From positions 1-59,976 of the forward strand of contig JAHEEV010000014.1 of the NCBI GenBank assembly GCA_024640505.1: a DNA stretch of 59,976 bases, in the 5' to 3' direction. This document shows positions 1 through 8,421 of this stretch, piece by piece (position 1 is the stretch's first letter; each line of letters opens with the position of its first letter). The translations under genes and the position numbers were made by a program. The DNA is from Halieaceae bacterium (GTDB lineage Bacteria > Pseudomonadota > Gammaproteobacteria > Pseudomonadales > Halieaceae). The notes beneath the pieces are model-generated. The model saw only the letters and a program-made list of their open reading frames with translations. It was not told where the DNA came from and did not search any database.

Positions 1-108
1 CGCGAGCGCAAGCTGGTCACCACGCCCGCCTACATGCTGGCGGGAAGTGTCTCCGAGGCCTATGCCGGCATCAGCGACTGTGTCAGGGATGTCCTCGCCC
101 TCATCTGA
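1..108 (+). CDS. elbB: ElbB-like glyoxalase, C-terminal end (partial)
   Basis: The window opens inside a gene. The frame from base 1 gives 35 residues ending at the TGA at 106-108. The piece begins RERKLVTTPAYMLAGS, which matches the conserved C-terminal end of ElbB (isoprenoid biosynthesis glyoxalase ElbB), a DJ-1/PfpI-superfamily protein with glyoxalase-type activity. Only the last sixth or so is present, so no catalytic residue can be checked. The downstream GIY-YIG gene begins inside this gene's final codons, which suggests co-transcription. Confidence 0.75.
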   Translation, partial: RERKLVTTPAYMLAGSVSEAYAGISDCVRDVLALI

Positions 109-436
109 GTCCGTGCCGGTGACCGACTGGCAGGTCTATATCCTGGAATGCGCCGACGGCACTCTCTATACCGGAATCACCCGTGACCTGGAAAAGCGCC
201 TGCACCAGCACAATGGTACGCGGGTGGGCGGACCCAAATATACCCGCAGCCGCCGCCCGGTCCGCCTGTTGTGGTGGGACGGGGCGGCGGATCGCAGCGC
301 CGCCCAGCAGCGGGAGGCGGCGATCAAGAAATTGAGCAGACCGGCAAAGCTGCAGCTCACTCGCTCAGCTCCAACTCCTCCAGTTCCTGCTGTTGCAGGA
401 GCCAGCTCTCCTCCAGATCCCCGGCGCGAGCCTTGA
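89..436 (+). CDS. GIY-YIG nuclease-fold protein, YhbQ/UPF0213-like
   Basis: A small protein of about 115 residues with a single GIY-YIG domain. The two signature strands appear as VYI near residues 16-18 and YTG near 27-29, followed by a conserved Arg-rich helix and a late Glu in an EAAIKKL helix. These single-domain members resemble E. coli YhbQ; their cellular role is poorly defined and a DNA-nicking function is only inferred from the fold. I chose the ATG at 89, which overlaps the end of elbB; an upstream ATG at 47 and a GTG at 113 are alternatives. The last 80 bases overlap the 3' end of the convergent yheS gene, and the Pro-rich tail encoded there is atypical. Confidence 0.8.
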   Translation: MSSPSSESVPVTDWQVYILECADGTLYTGITRDLEKRLHQHNGTRVGGPKYTRSRRPVRLLWWDGAADRSAAQQREAAIKKLSRPAKLQLTRSAPTPPVPAVAGASSPPDPRREP

Positions 437-2246
437 GCTGCCCCTGCCGCTGCAACAGATCGGCGAGTTCAGTCTTGCGATCCTCGGTGTAGAGGTCAGC
501 GTCGCTGAGCCGGGACTGCACGGTCTCCAGCTCGGTCTCCACCTCGGACATTTCGGCCTCAGTCCTGGCCAATTGCTTTTTCAGTGGCCGCAGCCGCTCG
601 CGACGGGCTGCGGCCTGCTGTCGCTTCTCCTTACGGCCGGTATCTGCAGACGGCCGGCTGCCGGGTCTGTCCTCCCGATAGCTTTCGAGAACCCACTTTT
701 CATAGCCCTCCAGATCTTCGCCGTATTCCTCTACCCGGCCGTCGTGAACCAGCAGCAGCTCCTCCACCGTATTGCGCAGCAGGTGGCGGTCATGGCTGAC
801 CAGCAGCAGGGCGCCTTCGTAGGCCTGCAGGGCCATTTCCATGGCGTGGCGCATTTCCAGGTCCAGGTGGTTGGTTGGCTCGTCCATTACCAGCAGGTTG
901 GGTTGCTGCCATACCACCATGGCCAGCGCCAGGCGGGCTTTCTCGCCACCGGACAGGGGTGCCACCTCACTGGTCGCGGCAGTTCCGGAAAAGTTGAAAC
1001 CGCCCAGGAAATTCAGGACATCCTGTTCGCGGGCCCCGGGACTCAGCCGCTGGATATGCAGGGCGGGACTGGCCTGCAGGTCCAGGGCCTCCAACTGCTG
1101 CTGGTCGAAGTAGCCGATGCGGCAGTGCTCACCGGCGCTGCGACGACCCTCGAGCAGGGGAAGTTTTCCGACCAGGGACTTGAGCAGTGTGGATTTTCCG
1201 GCACCGTTGCGCCCGAGCAGCCCCAGGCGACTGCCGGGTCGCAACAGGACTTCCACCCCTGAGAGCACGGGCTGTTCGCCGTAGCCCAGCACTGCGTCGT
1301 CGAGGCGCAGTAGCGGATCGCTCATTCTGTCGGGCGCGGTGAAGGTGAAGTCAAAGGGCGAGTCCAGGTGGGCGGGCGCTACGGCCTGCATGCGCTCCAG
1401 TTCCTTCAATCGGCTCTGTGCCTGCCTGGCCTTGGTCGCCTTGTAGCGAAAACGGCGCACGAAGCTGTCGATTTCGGCCATGCGGCGCTGCTGTTTTTCA
1501 AAACGTGCCTGCTGGTCTGCCAGGCGCTCGGCACGTTGCCGCTCGTAATCGGAGTAGTTGCCCTTGTAGGCGTTCAGCCCCTGCTGCTCGATGCGCAGAA
1601 TCCGCTGGCAGGTCGCGTCGATGAAATCCCGATCGTGGGAAATCATGACCAGGGTGCCGGGGTACTGTTGCAGCCATTGCTGCAGCCAGAGTGTGGCATC
1701 CAGGTCGAGGTGGTTGGTTGGCTCGTCCAGCAGCAGCACGTCGGAGGGGGTCATCAGGGCGCGAGCCAGGTTGAGGCGGATGCGCCACCCTCCGGAAAAA
1801 TCACTCACCGGGCGTGCCCCGGCACCCTCGTCAAAACCCAGGCCCCGCAATAATCTTTCCGCGCGCCGCTCGGCGCTGTAGCCGTCCAGGGTCTCCAGCC
1901 GGGCGTGGATGGCGGCGGTGGCCGCGAACTCACCCGCCGCCTCCAGGCGCTGCAGCTCGTCCCTGAGTTCGGCCAGCTGGCCATCGCCCCGCCATAGATA
2001 TTCCGTTGCCGGAAGGGTTGTGGCGTGTACCTCCTGGGCCATGTGCGAGAGTCGCAGGCCCGCCATGCCGTCGATGTGCCCTGCATCCGGTGCCAGGTCC
2101 CCCAACAGCATGCTCAGGAGGCTCGTCTTGCCGCAGCCGTTAGCGCCGATCAACGCGATTCGCTGGCCGGGCTGGATGGTCACGTTGCAGTCGCGCAGGA
2201 GCAGTTTGCTGCCCCGGCGGAGACTGATGTCGCGGAGAATGATCAT
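357..2246 (-). CDS. yheS: ABC-F family ATPase YheS
   Basis: A soluble tandem-ATPase protein of 629 residues, close to the E. coli YheS length. Each half has its own Walker A (GANGCGKTS, GRNGAGKST), signature (FSGGW, LSGGEKARL) and Walker B followed by DEPTNHLDL. The ABC-F interdomain linker, rich in Arg and Gln, lies between them, and a charged coiled-coil tail follows the second domain. There are no membrane segments. ABC-F proteins bind the ribosomal E site and modulate translation; YheS in particular is linked to relief of nascent-chain stalling. The ATG at 2246 begins MIILRDISL, the usual start of the family; the frame is open further upstream but that part has no family similarity. Its 3' end overlaps the GIY-YIG gene. 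Confidence 0.93.
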   Translation of the reverse strand: MIILRDISLRRGSKLLLRDCNVTIQPGQRIALIGANGCGKTSLLSMLLGDLAPDAGHIDGMAGLRLSHMAQEVHATTLPATEYLWRGDGQLAELRDELQRLEAAGEFAATAAIHARLETLDGYSAERRAERLLRGLGFDEGAGARPVSDFSGGWRIRLNLARALMTPSDVLLLDEPTNHLDLDATLWLQQWLQQYPGTLVMISHDRDFIDATCQRILRIEQQGLNAYKGNYSDYERQRAERLADQQARFEKQQRRMAEIDSFVRRFRYKATKARQAQSRLKELERMQAVAPAHLDSPFDFTFTAPDRMSDPLLRLDDAVLGYGEQPVLSGVEVLLRPGSRLGLLGRNGAGKSTLLKSLVGKLPLLEGRRSAGEHCRIGYFDQQQLEALDLQASPALHIQRLSPGAREQDVLNFLGGFNFSGTAATSEVAPLSGGEKARLALAMVVWQQPNLLVMDEPTNHLDLEMRHAMEMALQAYEGALLLVSHDRHLLRNTVEELLLVHDGRVEEYGEDLEGYEKWVLESYREDRPGSRPSADTGRKEKRQQAAARRERLRPLKKQLARTEAEMSEVETELETVQSRLSDADLYTEDRKTELADLLQRQGQLKARAGDLEESWLLQQQELEELELSE

Positions 2247-2428
2247 GTGGCGGGGGAGTTTACCCGTTGCCTGTCGATGCCACCAGATTTCCGGATCCGC
2301 CAGCGCTTTGGCGGGGGTGGTATCAGGCCGGGCCGGGTAGTAAGATGGCGCCCACTGCGGATTTCTCGCTCCCCTCACGGACTTGAACTTCTGGCGTACG
2401 GTCCCCCACACCCGACCGTGCGCGAGAG

Positions 2429-2458
2429 CCCGCTTTGATGCGGGTATCCGAGATACCC
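2429..2458 (+). promoter_or_regulatory. Two overlapping, mutually exclusive hairpins in the FKBP gene leader
   Basis: Stem 1 pairs CCCGC at 2429-2433 with GCGGG at 2440-2444. Stem 2 pairs GGGTATC at 2442-2448 with GATACCC at 2452-2458. They share the three Gs at 2442-2444, so both cannot form at once. The second ends 29 bases before the FKBP start codon. No T-tract follows either one, so they are not terminators. A regulatory role is inference only. Confidence 0.35.
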
Positions 2459-2487
2459 ACGGAATGACTGATAATGGAACCGAATCT

Positions 2488-3261
2488 ATGAAGAATTACG
2501 CTTTACCGCTGGCGTTGGTCAGTGTCCTTGGTCTGCAAGCCTGTCAGCAGGAATCGGCCGCACCCGAGAGTACCGCTGTTGCGGCTCCCGCCGAGGTCAG
2601 CCTGGAGACCACCGAGCAGCGCCTCAGCTACGGCATCGCCTACGGTCTTGGCCAACGGATGGCAGCCGACGGTGTCCCCATGGACGTCGATGCCTTTTCC
2701 GCCGGTCTGCGGGACGCCATCGAGGGCGGTGAGCCCATGATGTCCCAGGAGGAGATCGGCGCGGAAATGCAGGCTTACCAGCAGAAGATGCAGGCCGAGC
2801 AACAGGAAGCCCAGGCCGCACTGGGTGAAGCCAACCAGGCAGCCGCAGAGGCATTCCTGGCAGAAAATGCGGCCCGCGAGGGGGTGACGGTCACCGAGTC
2901 CGGCCTGCAGTACGAGGTGCTGGAGGCAGGGGATGGCGCAAAGCCCAGTGCCGAGGACACTGTTGAGGTTCACTATCGCGGCACGCTGGTAGACGGAACC
3001 GAATTCGATTCCTCCTACGGGCGGGGCCAGACGGTGACCTTCGGGGTTGGCCAGGTTATCGCCGGCTGGACAGAAGCTCTGCAATTGATGCCGGTTGGCT
3101 CCAAGTGGAAGCTGGCCATACCGTCCGACCTGGCTTACGGTGCCGGTGGCGCGGGCCAGATGATCGGCCCCAACGCGGCACTGGTCTTCGAGGTGGAGCT
3201 CGTCTCCATCCCCAGCCAGGAAGAAGCCGCGTCCGGTGACGAGGCTGCCGCAGAAGGCTGA
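2488..3261 (+). CDS. FKBP-type peptidyl-prolyl isomerase, lipoprotein (FkpA/Mip-like)
   Basis: A 257-residue envelope protein that should catalyse cis-trans isomerisation of X-Pro bonds and act as a periplasmic folding helper. The start at 2488 gives a short lipoprotein signal (ALVSVLGLQAC) with the lipidated Cys at residue 19; an earlier in-frame ATG at 2464 would bury it. Residues about 35-150 form the helical FKBP N-terminal dimerisation domain, rich in Gln/Ala/Glu. Residues about 155-245 form the FKBP catalytic barrel with VHYRGTLVDGTEFDSS, the FGVGQVIAGW segment and the LAYG loop. An acidic Ala/Glu tail closes the protein. It is divergently transcribed from yheS. Confidence 0.9.
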   Translation: MKNYALPLALVSVLGLQACQQESAAPESTAVAAPAEVSLETTEQRLSYGIAYGLGQRMAADGVPMDVDAFSAGLRDAIEGGEPMMSQEEIGAEMQAYQQKMQAEQQEAQAALGEANQAAAEAFLAENAAREGVTVTESGLQYEVLEAGDGAKPSAEDTVEVHYRGTLVDGTEFDSSYGRGQTVTFGVGQVIAGWTEALQLMPVGSKWKLAIPSDLAYGAGGAGQMIGPNAALVFEVELVSIPSQEEAASGDEAAAEG

Positions 3262-3284
3262 GCCGTCACATCACCGCGCCCGGG

Positions 3285-3749
3285 TCAGACCAGGCGCCGG
3301 TGACTGTTGTGCAGGCCGGCGATGAGCCGGTCTTCGAGTGCGAAGCGCGACTCCAGTACCTCTCCCAGGGCTGAGAGATCGCGCTTCAGCGTCCCCGGGT
3401 GGTTTTCGCCATCGCCATACTTCTCTTCGTAGGCCAGGATCACTTCCGTGGTATCGCCGATCGCGGGCATGAGTTGCTCCGCCATGGCACTGCTGCCATC
3501 GGCAAAGGTTTCGGCCTCGTTCACCAGTTCGTGGTACACCTCGAAATGACCGGCAGAGATATAGTCCACCAGTAGTTCGCACAGGGCTTTCTGCCGCTGT
3601 TCTGTGGCCTCCCGGTTGGCCGCGCCATCCAGGGTGACGACGATCTCCGTGTATCTGCCCAGTAGATCACGGCGTTCCCGCAACCAGCGTGTCAGCAGAT
3701 CTTCCACTGCCTGGAATTGTTGCCTGGGGTCGCTGCTGCTGTTCGGCAT
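3285..3749 (-). CDS. rsd: Regulator of sigma D (Rsd/AlgQ family)
   Basis: A 154-residue all-helical cytoplasmic protein matching Rsd/AlgQ in length and pattern (LLTRWLRERRDLLGRYTEI near the start, then alternating helices). Rsd binds region 4 of the housekeeping sigma factor and frees core RNA polymerase for alternative sigma factors in stationary phase; the pseudomonad homologue AlgQ also affects alginate and virulence genes. It lies directly downstream of dsbB with no gap between the genes, so they probably share a transcript, and it converges on the FKBP gene. Confidence 0.88.
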   Translation of the reverse strand: MPNSSSDPRQQFQAVEDLLTRWLRERRDLLGRYTEIVVTLDGAANREATEQRQKALCELLVDYISAGHFEVYHELVNEAETFADGSSAMAEQLMPAIGDTTEVILAYEEKYGDGENHPGTLKRDLSALGEVLESRFALEDRLIAGLHNSHRRLV

Positions 3750-4298
3750 CTATGTCTCTCCGTTGGCGGGTTGCCCGCCCGTCGCTGCCGGGTCGGTTCC
3801 TGGATACTTGCGAAAAGTTTGCCACAGGGCGATCAGCGTGACCACGGAAAAGAGGATCAGTGTCTGTTCGGGGATACTCAGGCCCAGGAACGTCCACATC
3901 GTTTCCGCGCAATTGCCGTCTCCCATCAGTACCAGACTCAGCGTCTCTGAGAATGGCAGGGTTTCGAGCATGTACTCCAGGCTCGGGCCACAGGCGGGCA
4001 CCTGGTCAGCTGGCAGGTGCTGCAGCCATACATGGCGCGCTGCCACGGCGCCGCCTGCGGCGGCAGCGAGGGCACAGAGACCCCCGTAAACCCGCAGGCC
4101 CCAGCCTGCGGGATTATGCAGCAGGGCGATGAAGGCGAAGACTCCCCACAGCGCCACGAACACCCGCTGGGTCATGCACAGGGGGCACGCCGTGAGGGCC
4201 AGGTATTCCTGCAGGAATACGCGGGCGAAGAGCAGGGAAATGATTGCCAGCAGGACCAGGCCGAGAAAGACCAGTCGGGGGGAGAGGGATGACAGCAT
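3750..4298 (-). CDS. dsbB: Disulfide bond formation protein B
   Basis: An inner-membrane quinone reductase of 182 residues that reoxidises DsbA and passes electrons to the respiratory chain. Four hydrophobic segments are visible. The first periplasmic loop has the CPLC redox motif at Cys38/Cys41 and the second loop has Cys103 and Cys130, positions nearly identical to E. coli DsbB. The stop codon abuts the rsd start, indicating an operon. No dsbA is present in the window. Confidence 0.93.
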   Translation of the reverse strand: MLSSLSPRLVFLGLVLLAIISLLFARVFLQEYLALTACPLCMTQRVFVALWGVFAFIALLHNPAGWGLRVYGGLCALAAAAGGAVAARHVWLQHLPADQVPACGPSLEYMLETLPFSETLSLVLMGDGNCAETMWTFLGLSIPEQTLILFSVVTLIALWQTFRKYPGTDPAATGGQPANGET

Positions 4299-4343
4299 CG
4301 ACAGAGGATTCCTGGGATATCGGGAGGGCTAAGTTAGGGACTT

Positions 4344-4967
4344 TCAACCGGAAGTGCAAACCCGGTTGCCGGGGTTGCCGCTGGACTCTTCCTGCTCCCA
4401 GTGGACGGTGAAGGTCTGCAACTGGGGGTAGAACGCCAGGAAGCATTGCTCGAGGGTGTCGCGCACCGATGCCAGGCCGCTGTCCACGTCCAGCAGGGGA
4501 TTGCTGCGGCGGAAGCGGCGACCGATGCGCGCCGCGCTGGCCGGTACCGTATCCCACGACTGGTATAGCCCCAGGATATCGTGCTCCACCATGCGGGCCA
4601 GCATGGTGCGGGAGCCGCCGCTGAGGGTGGCTTCCTGGCGGGCCAGCAGATGATAGACCTCCCGGGTAAATGTCCGCAGGGGTGTATCGGAAAAATGCTC
4701 CCAGTGTTTGCTCAGGTAGTGGTCGAAGCACAGGTCGATCAGGATGCCCGCGTAGCGCCGCAGTTCGGGGGGGAACTCCCTGCGTGCGGCGACAACCAGT
4801 GGATGCTGGTCCGTATAGGTGTCGACGGCGCGGTGCAGTCTTACCCCCCGCTCCAGCGCTCGCGGCAGGTCACCGCGCAGCGGGCCCTTGTAGTAATCGC
4901 CCTCGAGCCCCCCCGCCACCAGTCCTTCGTCCGGCCAGGCGAGGTGGAAATGGGCGAGAAAATTCAC
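4344..4967 (-). CDS. acpH: Acyl carrier protein phosphodiesterase
   Basis: A 207-residue HD-like hydrolase that removes the 4'-phosphopantetheine arm from holo-ACP. It opens with the family hallmark MNFLAHFHLA, followed by GDYYKG and the RAVDTYTDQHP segment that holds His/Asp metal ligands. The length is slightly above E. coli AcpH (193). It sits 6 bases downstream of gshA on the same strand, so the two are probably co-transcribed, though there is no obvious metabolic link between them. Confidence 0.9.
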   Translation of the reverse strand: MNFLAHFHLAWPDEGLVAGGLEGDYYKGPLRGDLPRALERGVRLHRAVDTYTDQHPLVVAARREFPPELRRYAGILIDLCFDHYLSKHWEHFSDTPLRTFTREVYHLLARQEATLSGGSRTMLARMVEHDILGLYQSWDTVPASAARIGRRFRRSNPLLDVDSGLASVRDTLEQCFLAFYPQLQTFTVHWEQEESSGNPGNRVCTSG

Positions 4968-4973
4968 GGTAGT

Positions 4974-6560
4974 CTACAGCGCCCGGTACTGGGAAAAGAA
5001 ATTGTCCAGGTAACGCTCGAAGCTGATGTCGTCGGAGGATTCGATCTCCCGCTGGGCGCGCAGGGAGCGGCTGCTCTCCTCTTCGAAATCGGCCATTTCG
5101 GCCTTTGGCAGCTGCCGCGCCCGGTAGTGCTCGGCCCAACGCTCGCTGTATCCCATGGCAAGGCGGAAGAAAGGCAGGTCCTGCTCGCGCATTTCCCGCA
5201 GGATGCGGGCGGAGGGGGTGAGCTCCGGGTCCCGGACTTTGTCCTGCTGGGCCTGCAGGTCCGTCACATAGTCGGTGCCATCGTGGGCCCGGTCGAGCTC
5301 ACGCGCCACCAGCTCCATGTCGGACAGCAGTTCCCCTGCCCACTGGGCCATGCCCCGCTCGCCGGACGATGTCTTTAACATCAGCCCTGGCTGGCGCCCG
5401 CGGTTCACGACCGCCTCCAGGTTGGCCCGCTGGATCGCCTGCTCGTCGTCGTCACAGGCAGGGCTTTCCTGCAGCAGGCAGTAGAGGAGGAAAGTATCCA
5501 GGAAGCGAATCTGCCCCGCGTCCAGGCCAGCCGGGTGGAAGGGGCTGACATCGATGCAGCGCACTTCCACGTACTCGATGCCTGCACGGTGAAGGGCGTT
5601 GAGGGGCGTCTCCCCGGAACGCGTGACCCGCTTCGGGCGGATCGGGCTATAGAACTCGTTTTCAATCTGCAGCAGACCGTCGCTCAGCTGCTGGTAGTCG
5701 CCACCCTTTCCGCAGGGAATGTCCCGGTAGTCCTGGTGCGGCTGCATGATGGCGCTGCGCAGGGTTTCGATATAGTTATGCAGGCTGTTATAGCAGACCT
5801 GCAGGTTCTTCTGCGCATTGCTGTTGTAGCCGAGGTCCCCCATGCGCAATGAGGTGCCATGGGGCATGAACAGGCTGCGGCCCTGTGGGTCGAAGGGCTG
5901 GAGGCCGTGGTTGTCGCGACCCCGCAAAAAGCTGGCACACACCGCGGGTGAGGCGCCGAAAAGGTAGATGAGGAGCCAGGAGTGGCGGTGGAAGTTTCGG
6001 ATCAGGCCCAGGTAGCGTTCGCTGATGTAGTCGGTGAGGTCGCCGGGCTGGCCCGCGTCTCGCCAGGCCCTGTCCCAGAAGGCCGGGGGCATTGAGAAGT
6101 TGTAGTGGATGCCGGCAATGGCCTGCATCAGGCGACCATAGCGATGACCCAGTCCGTAGCGGTAGACGGTCTTCATCCGCGCCACGTTGGAGCTGCCGTA
6201 GCGGGCCACCGGGATTCCCTCGTCCCCGCTGACGATACAGGGCATACTGGCCGCCCACAGCATTTCACCGTCCAGTTGCTGGTAGACGAAGCTGTGGATG
6301 TTCTGCAGGATGTCGAGGCTCTCCTCGACACCGGTGCTTACGGGCGTAATGAATTCGAGCAGAGCCTCAGAGTAATCGGTGGTGATCAGGGAGTGGGTCA
6401 GGGCAGAGCCGAGGCCCGCGGGATGGGGCGTTTGCGCCAGCTTGCCGTCAGGCGTGATCCTGAGGCCTTCCTTTTCTATCCCGCGGTTTATCGACCTGAA
6501 TATTTCGCCGGAGCTGTACTGCGCCATGGCTGACAGCTGTTCTTGCAGTTTGGCTGACAA
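4974..6560 (-). CDS. gshA: Glutamate-cysteine ligase
   Basis: The ATP-dependent first step of glutathione synthesis, joining the gamma-carboxyl of Glu to Cys in the cytoplasm. At 528 residues it is the size of the gammaproteobacterial GshA type (518 in E. coli). Clear family segments are RGIEKEGLRI near residue 30, the SMPPAFW and RNFHRHSWLLIYLFGASPA region, and YVEVRCIDVSPF. The start is probably the TTG at 6560, with GGAGC a few bases before it; an internal ATG at codon 12 is an alternative. No gshB is in the window. Confidence 0.95.
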   Translation of the reverse strand: MSAKLQEQLSAMAQYSSGEIFRSINRGIEKEGLRITPDGKLAQTPHPAGLGSALTHSLITTDYSEALLEFITPVSTGVEESLDILQNIHSFVYQQLDGEMLWAASMPCIVSGDEGIPVARYGSSNVARMKTVYRYGLGHRYGRLMQAIAGIHYNFSMPPAFWDRAWRDAGQPGDLTDYISERYLGLIRNFHRHSWLLIYLFGASPAVCASFLRGRDNHGLQPFDPQGRSLFMPHGTSLRMGDLGYNSNAQKNLQVCYNSLHNYIETLRSAIMQPHQDYRDIPCGKGGDYQQLSDGLLQIENEFYSPIRPKRVTRSGETPLNALHRAGIEYVEVRCIDVSPFHPAGLDAGQIRFLDTFLLYCLLQESPACDDDEQAIQRANLEAVVNRGRQPGLMLKTSSGERGMAQWAGELLSDMELVARELDRAHDGTDYVTDLQAQQDKVRDPELTPSARILREMREQDLPFFRLAMGYSERWAEHYRARQLPKAEMADFEEESSRSLRAQREIESSDDISFERYLDNFFSQYRAL

Positions 6561-6662
6561 AGGTAGCTCCTTGGGATTGCGGGCTGATGACGCCCGCCGA
6601 TGCTCTCGAGCCGTCCCAGTCCTGAAACCAGCGGGTCTTGCCGTCGCTGAGGGAGGCCAATT

Positions 6663-6995
6663 TTATATCCGTCGCACGGTAGAGTACAGATGGCCTGCGC
6701 GGTGACGACCGATGCTATCCATCACCTCATACTGCAGGCTCAGGTCACAGGCTGGGAAAACCGGGCGTTCGATCCCGGGTTGCAGTCGACCGACACAGGC
6801 CTCGCGACGCATCCCGGTCCCGGCGTCCCACTCGATATCGAATAACAGGGTCACGCTGGACATGCCTGTCGACTCGGGGATTTTGAGCTCGGGAATCGAC
6901 ACCGGCACACCGTTGCGGGAGGAAAACCAGGACTCCAGTTTTGATTTCGTCAGCTCGGTGTCCTCCAGTAAAGGAGTGGGGCGTGCGTTTTCCAC
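6663..6995 (-). pseudogene. Truncated APH-family phosphotransferase (N-terminal fragment)
   Basis: A 110-residue frame whose middle (IPESTGMSSVTLLFDIEW, then CVGRLQP and DLSLQYEVM) resembles the N-lobe of the large APH/ACAD10-like phosphotransferase family found in lipid-degrading bacteria. Those proteins usually run to about 350 residues. Here the reading frame stops soon after the QYEVMDSIG helix, before the catalytic loop and metal-binding residues. The sequence downstream is the gshA leader rather than the rest of the kinase. I read it as a deletion remnant; a functional short protein cannot be excluded. Confidence 0.6.
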
Positions 6996-7210
6996 GCTGG
7001 TAATCCCTGCATTTGGCTATACGGGCGTACAGTATATGGCCTGGGCGGGTGCGGGCAACTAAATCGACCGTTCGCGCCGACAGTTTTGCCAAAAGTCCAA
7101 TCGACGGTTGTCCCCCGGCTGCAAGCTGCTAGAGTATGAGGCGGCTGTCCCGGCGACAGCGCATTGAATCCAAAGCCCGCGAAGAATTGGGCGTACTGGG
7201 GAGACCGACA

Positions 7211-8356
7211 GTGAGAATAACCGAGTGGCTCAAGACCCTGGCCAGCCAGCAGGGCTCAGATCTGTATCTCAGCACCGGGGCACCGCCCTGCGCCAAGTTC
7301 GAGGGCGAGCTGAAGCCGATCGACAGCGAGGTGATGAAGCCCGGCGAAATCAAGGACATCGCCTACGAAATCATGGATCCCACTCAACAGGCCGAGTTCG
7401 AGCAGGAGCTGGAGATGAACCTGGCTACCTCGATACCCGGCTACGGACGTTTTCGTGTCAATATCTTCGTGCAGCGCAACGAGGTGGGTATCGTGGCCCG
7501 GAACATCGTCGCTGATATCCCCCACTGGGAGGACCTGGGATTACCACCCATCCTCACTGATGTGGTGATGCGTAAGCGCGGGCTGCTGCTGTTTGTGGGC
7601 GCCACCGGCTCGGGCAAGTCTACCTCCCTGGCTGCACTGATCGACTACCGCAACAGCAACAGCAGCGGCCACATCGTCACGATCGAGGATCCGGTGGAGT
7701 ATGTCCACAGCCACAAGAAATCGATCATCAACCAGCGCGAGGTGGGTGTCGATACCCGCAGTTGGCACAATGCCCTCAAGAACACGCTGCGCCAGGCGCC
7801 CGACGTGATCTTGATCGGGGAGATCCGGGACCGGGAAACCATGGAGCATGCCATCGCTTTTGCCGAGACCGGGCACCTGTGTATCTCGACGCTGCATGCC
7901 AATAATGCCAACCAGGCCCTGGATCGCATTATCAACTTTTTCCCGGAGGAGCGTCGCCAGCAGCTGTTGATGGATCTTTCCCTCAATATCCAGTCGATCG
8001 TCTCCCAGCGACTCATTCCCACGGTAGACGGCAAGCGCTGTGCGGCGGTCGAGGTCCTGCTGGGCACACCGATGATTGCCGAGCTGGTCCTGCGGGGAGA
8101 GATCGACGGTATCAAGGAAGTGATGCAGAAATCCGAAAATATCGGCATGAAGACATTCGATACCGCGTTGTTCGAGCTGTACGAGCAAGGTCTGATCAGC
8201 GAAGACGAAGCCCTGCGTAACGCCGACTCTCCCAACAATGTGCGCCTCAAGATAAAGTTTGCCCGGGAACAGGGTGGCGAAGAGGATGCCGGCAGTCCGG
8301 TGAGCCTCAGCCTGGAGAGCGTCGAGGAAGAGGAGGAAGCCGGAAAATTCTTCTAG
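7211..8356 (+). CDS. pilU: Type IV pilus retraction ATPase PilU
   Basis: A PilT-class hexameric ATPase of 381 residues that assists pilus retraction in twitching motility. It shows the Walker A GATGSGKST, the Asp box with IEDPVEYVH, the Walker B IGEIRDRETM, and the His box ISTLHANNA. The acidic C-terminal tail ending EEEEEAGKFF and the PilU-like sequence separate it from PilT. The GTG at 7211 gives the normal family length (P. aeruginosa PilU has 382); the frame continues upstream without similarity. pilT, normally its neighbour, is not here. Confidence 0.93.
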   Translation: MRITEWLKTLASQQGSDLYLSTGAPPCAKFEGELKPIDSEVMKPGEIKDIAYEIMDPTQQAEFEQELEMNLATSIPGYGRFRVNIFVQRNEVGIVARNIVADIPHWEDLGLPPILTDVVMRKRGLLLFVGATGSGKSTSLAALIDYRNSNSSGHIVTIEDPVEYVHSHKKSIINQREVGVDTRSWHNALKNTLRQAPDVILIGEIRDRETMEHAIAFAETGHLCISTLHANNANQALDRIINFFPEERRQQLLMDLSLNIQSIVSQRLIPTVDGKRCAAVEVLLGTPMIAELVLRGEIDGIKEVMQKSENIGMKTFDTALFELYEQGLISEDEALRNADSPNNVRLKIKFAREQGGEEDAGSPVSLSLESVEEEEEAGKFF

Positions 8357-8421
8357 CGTCCCCTCCCGGCTAGTCGCAGCACCTGCTCCAGGCTTCCGCA
8401 GGGCGCGATGGACTGCCCCGT

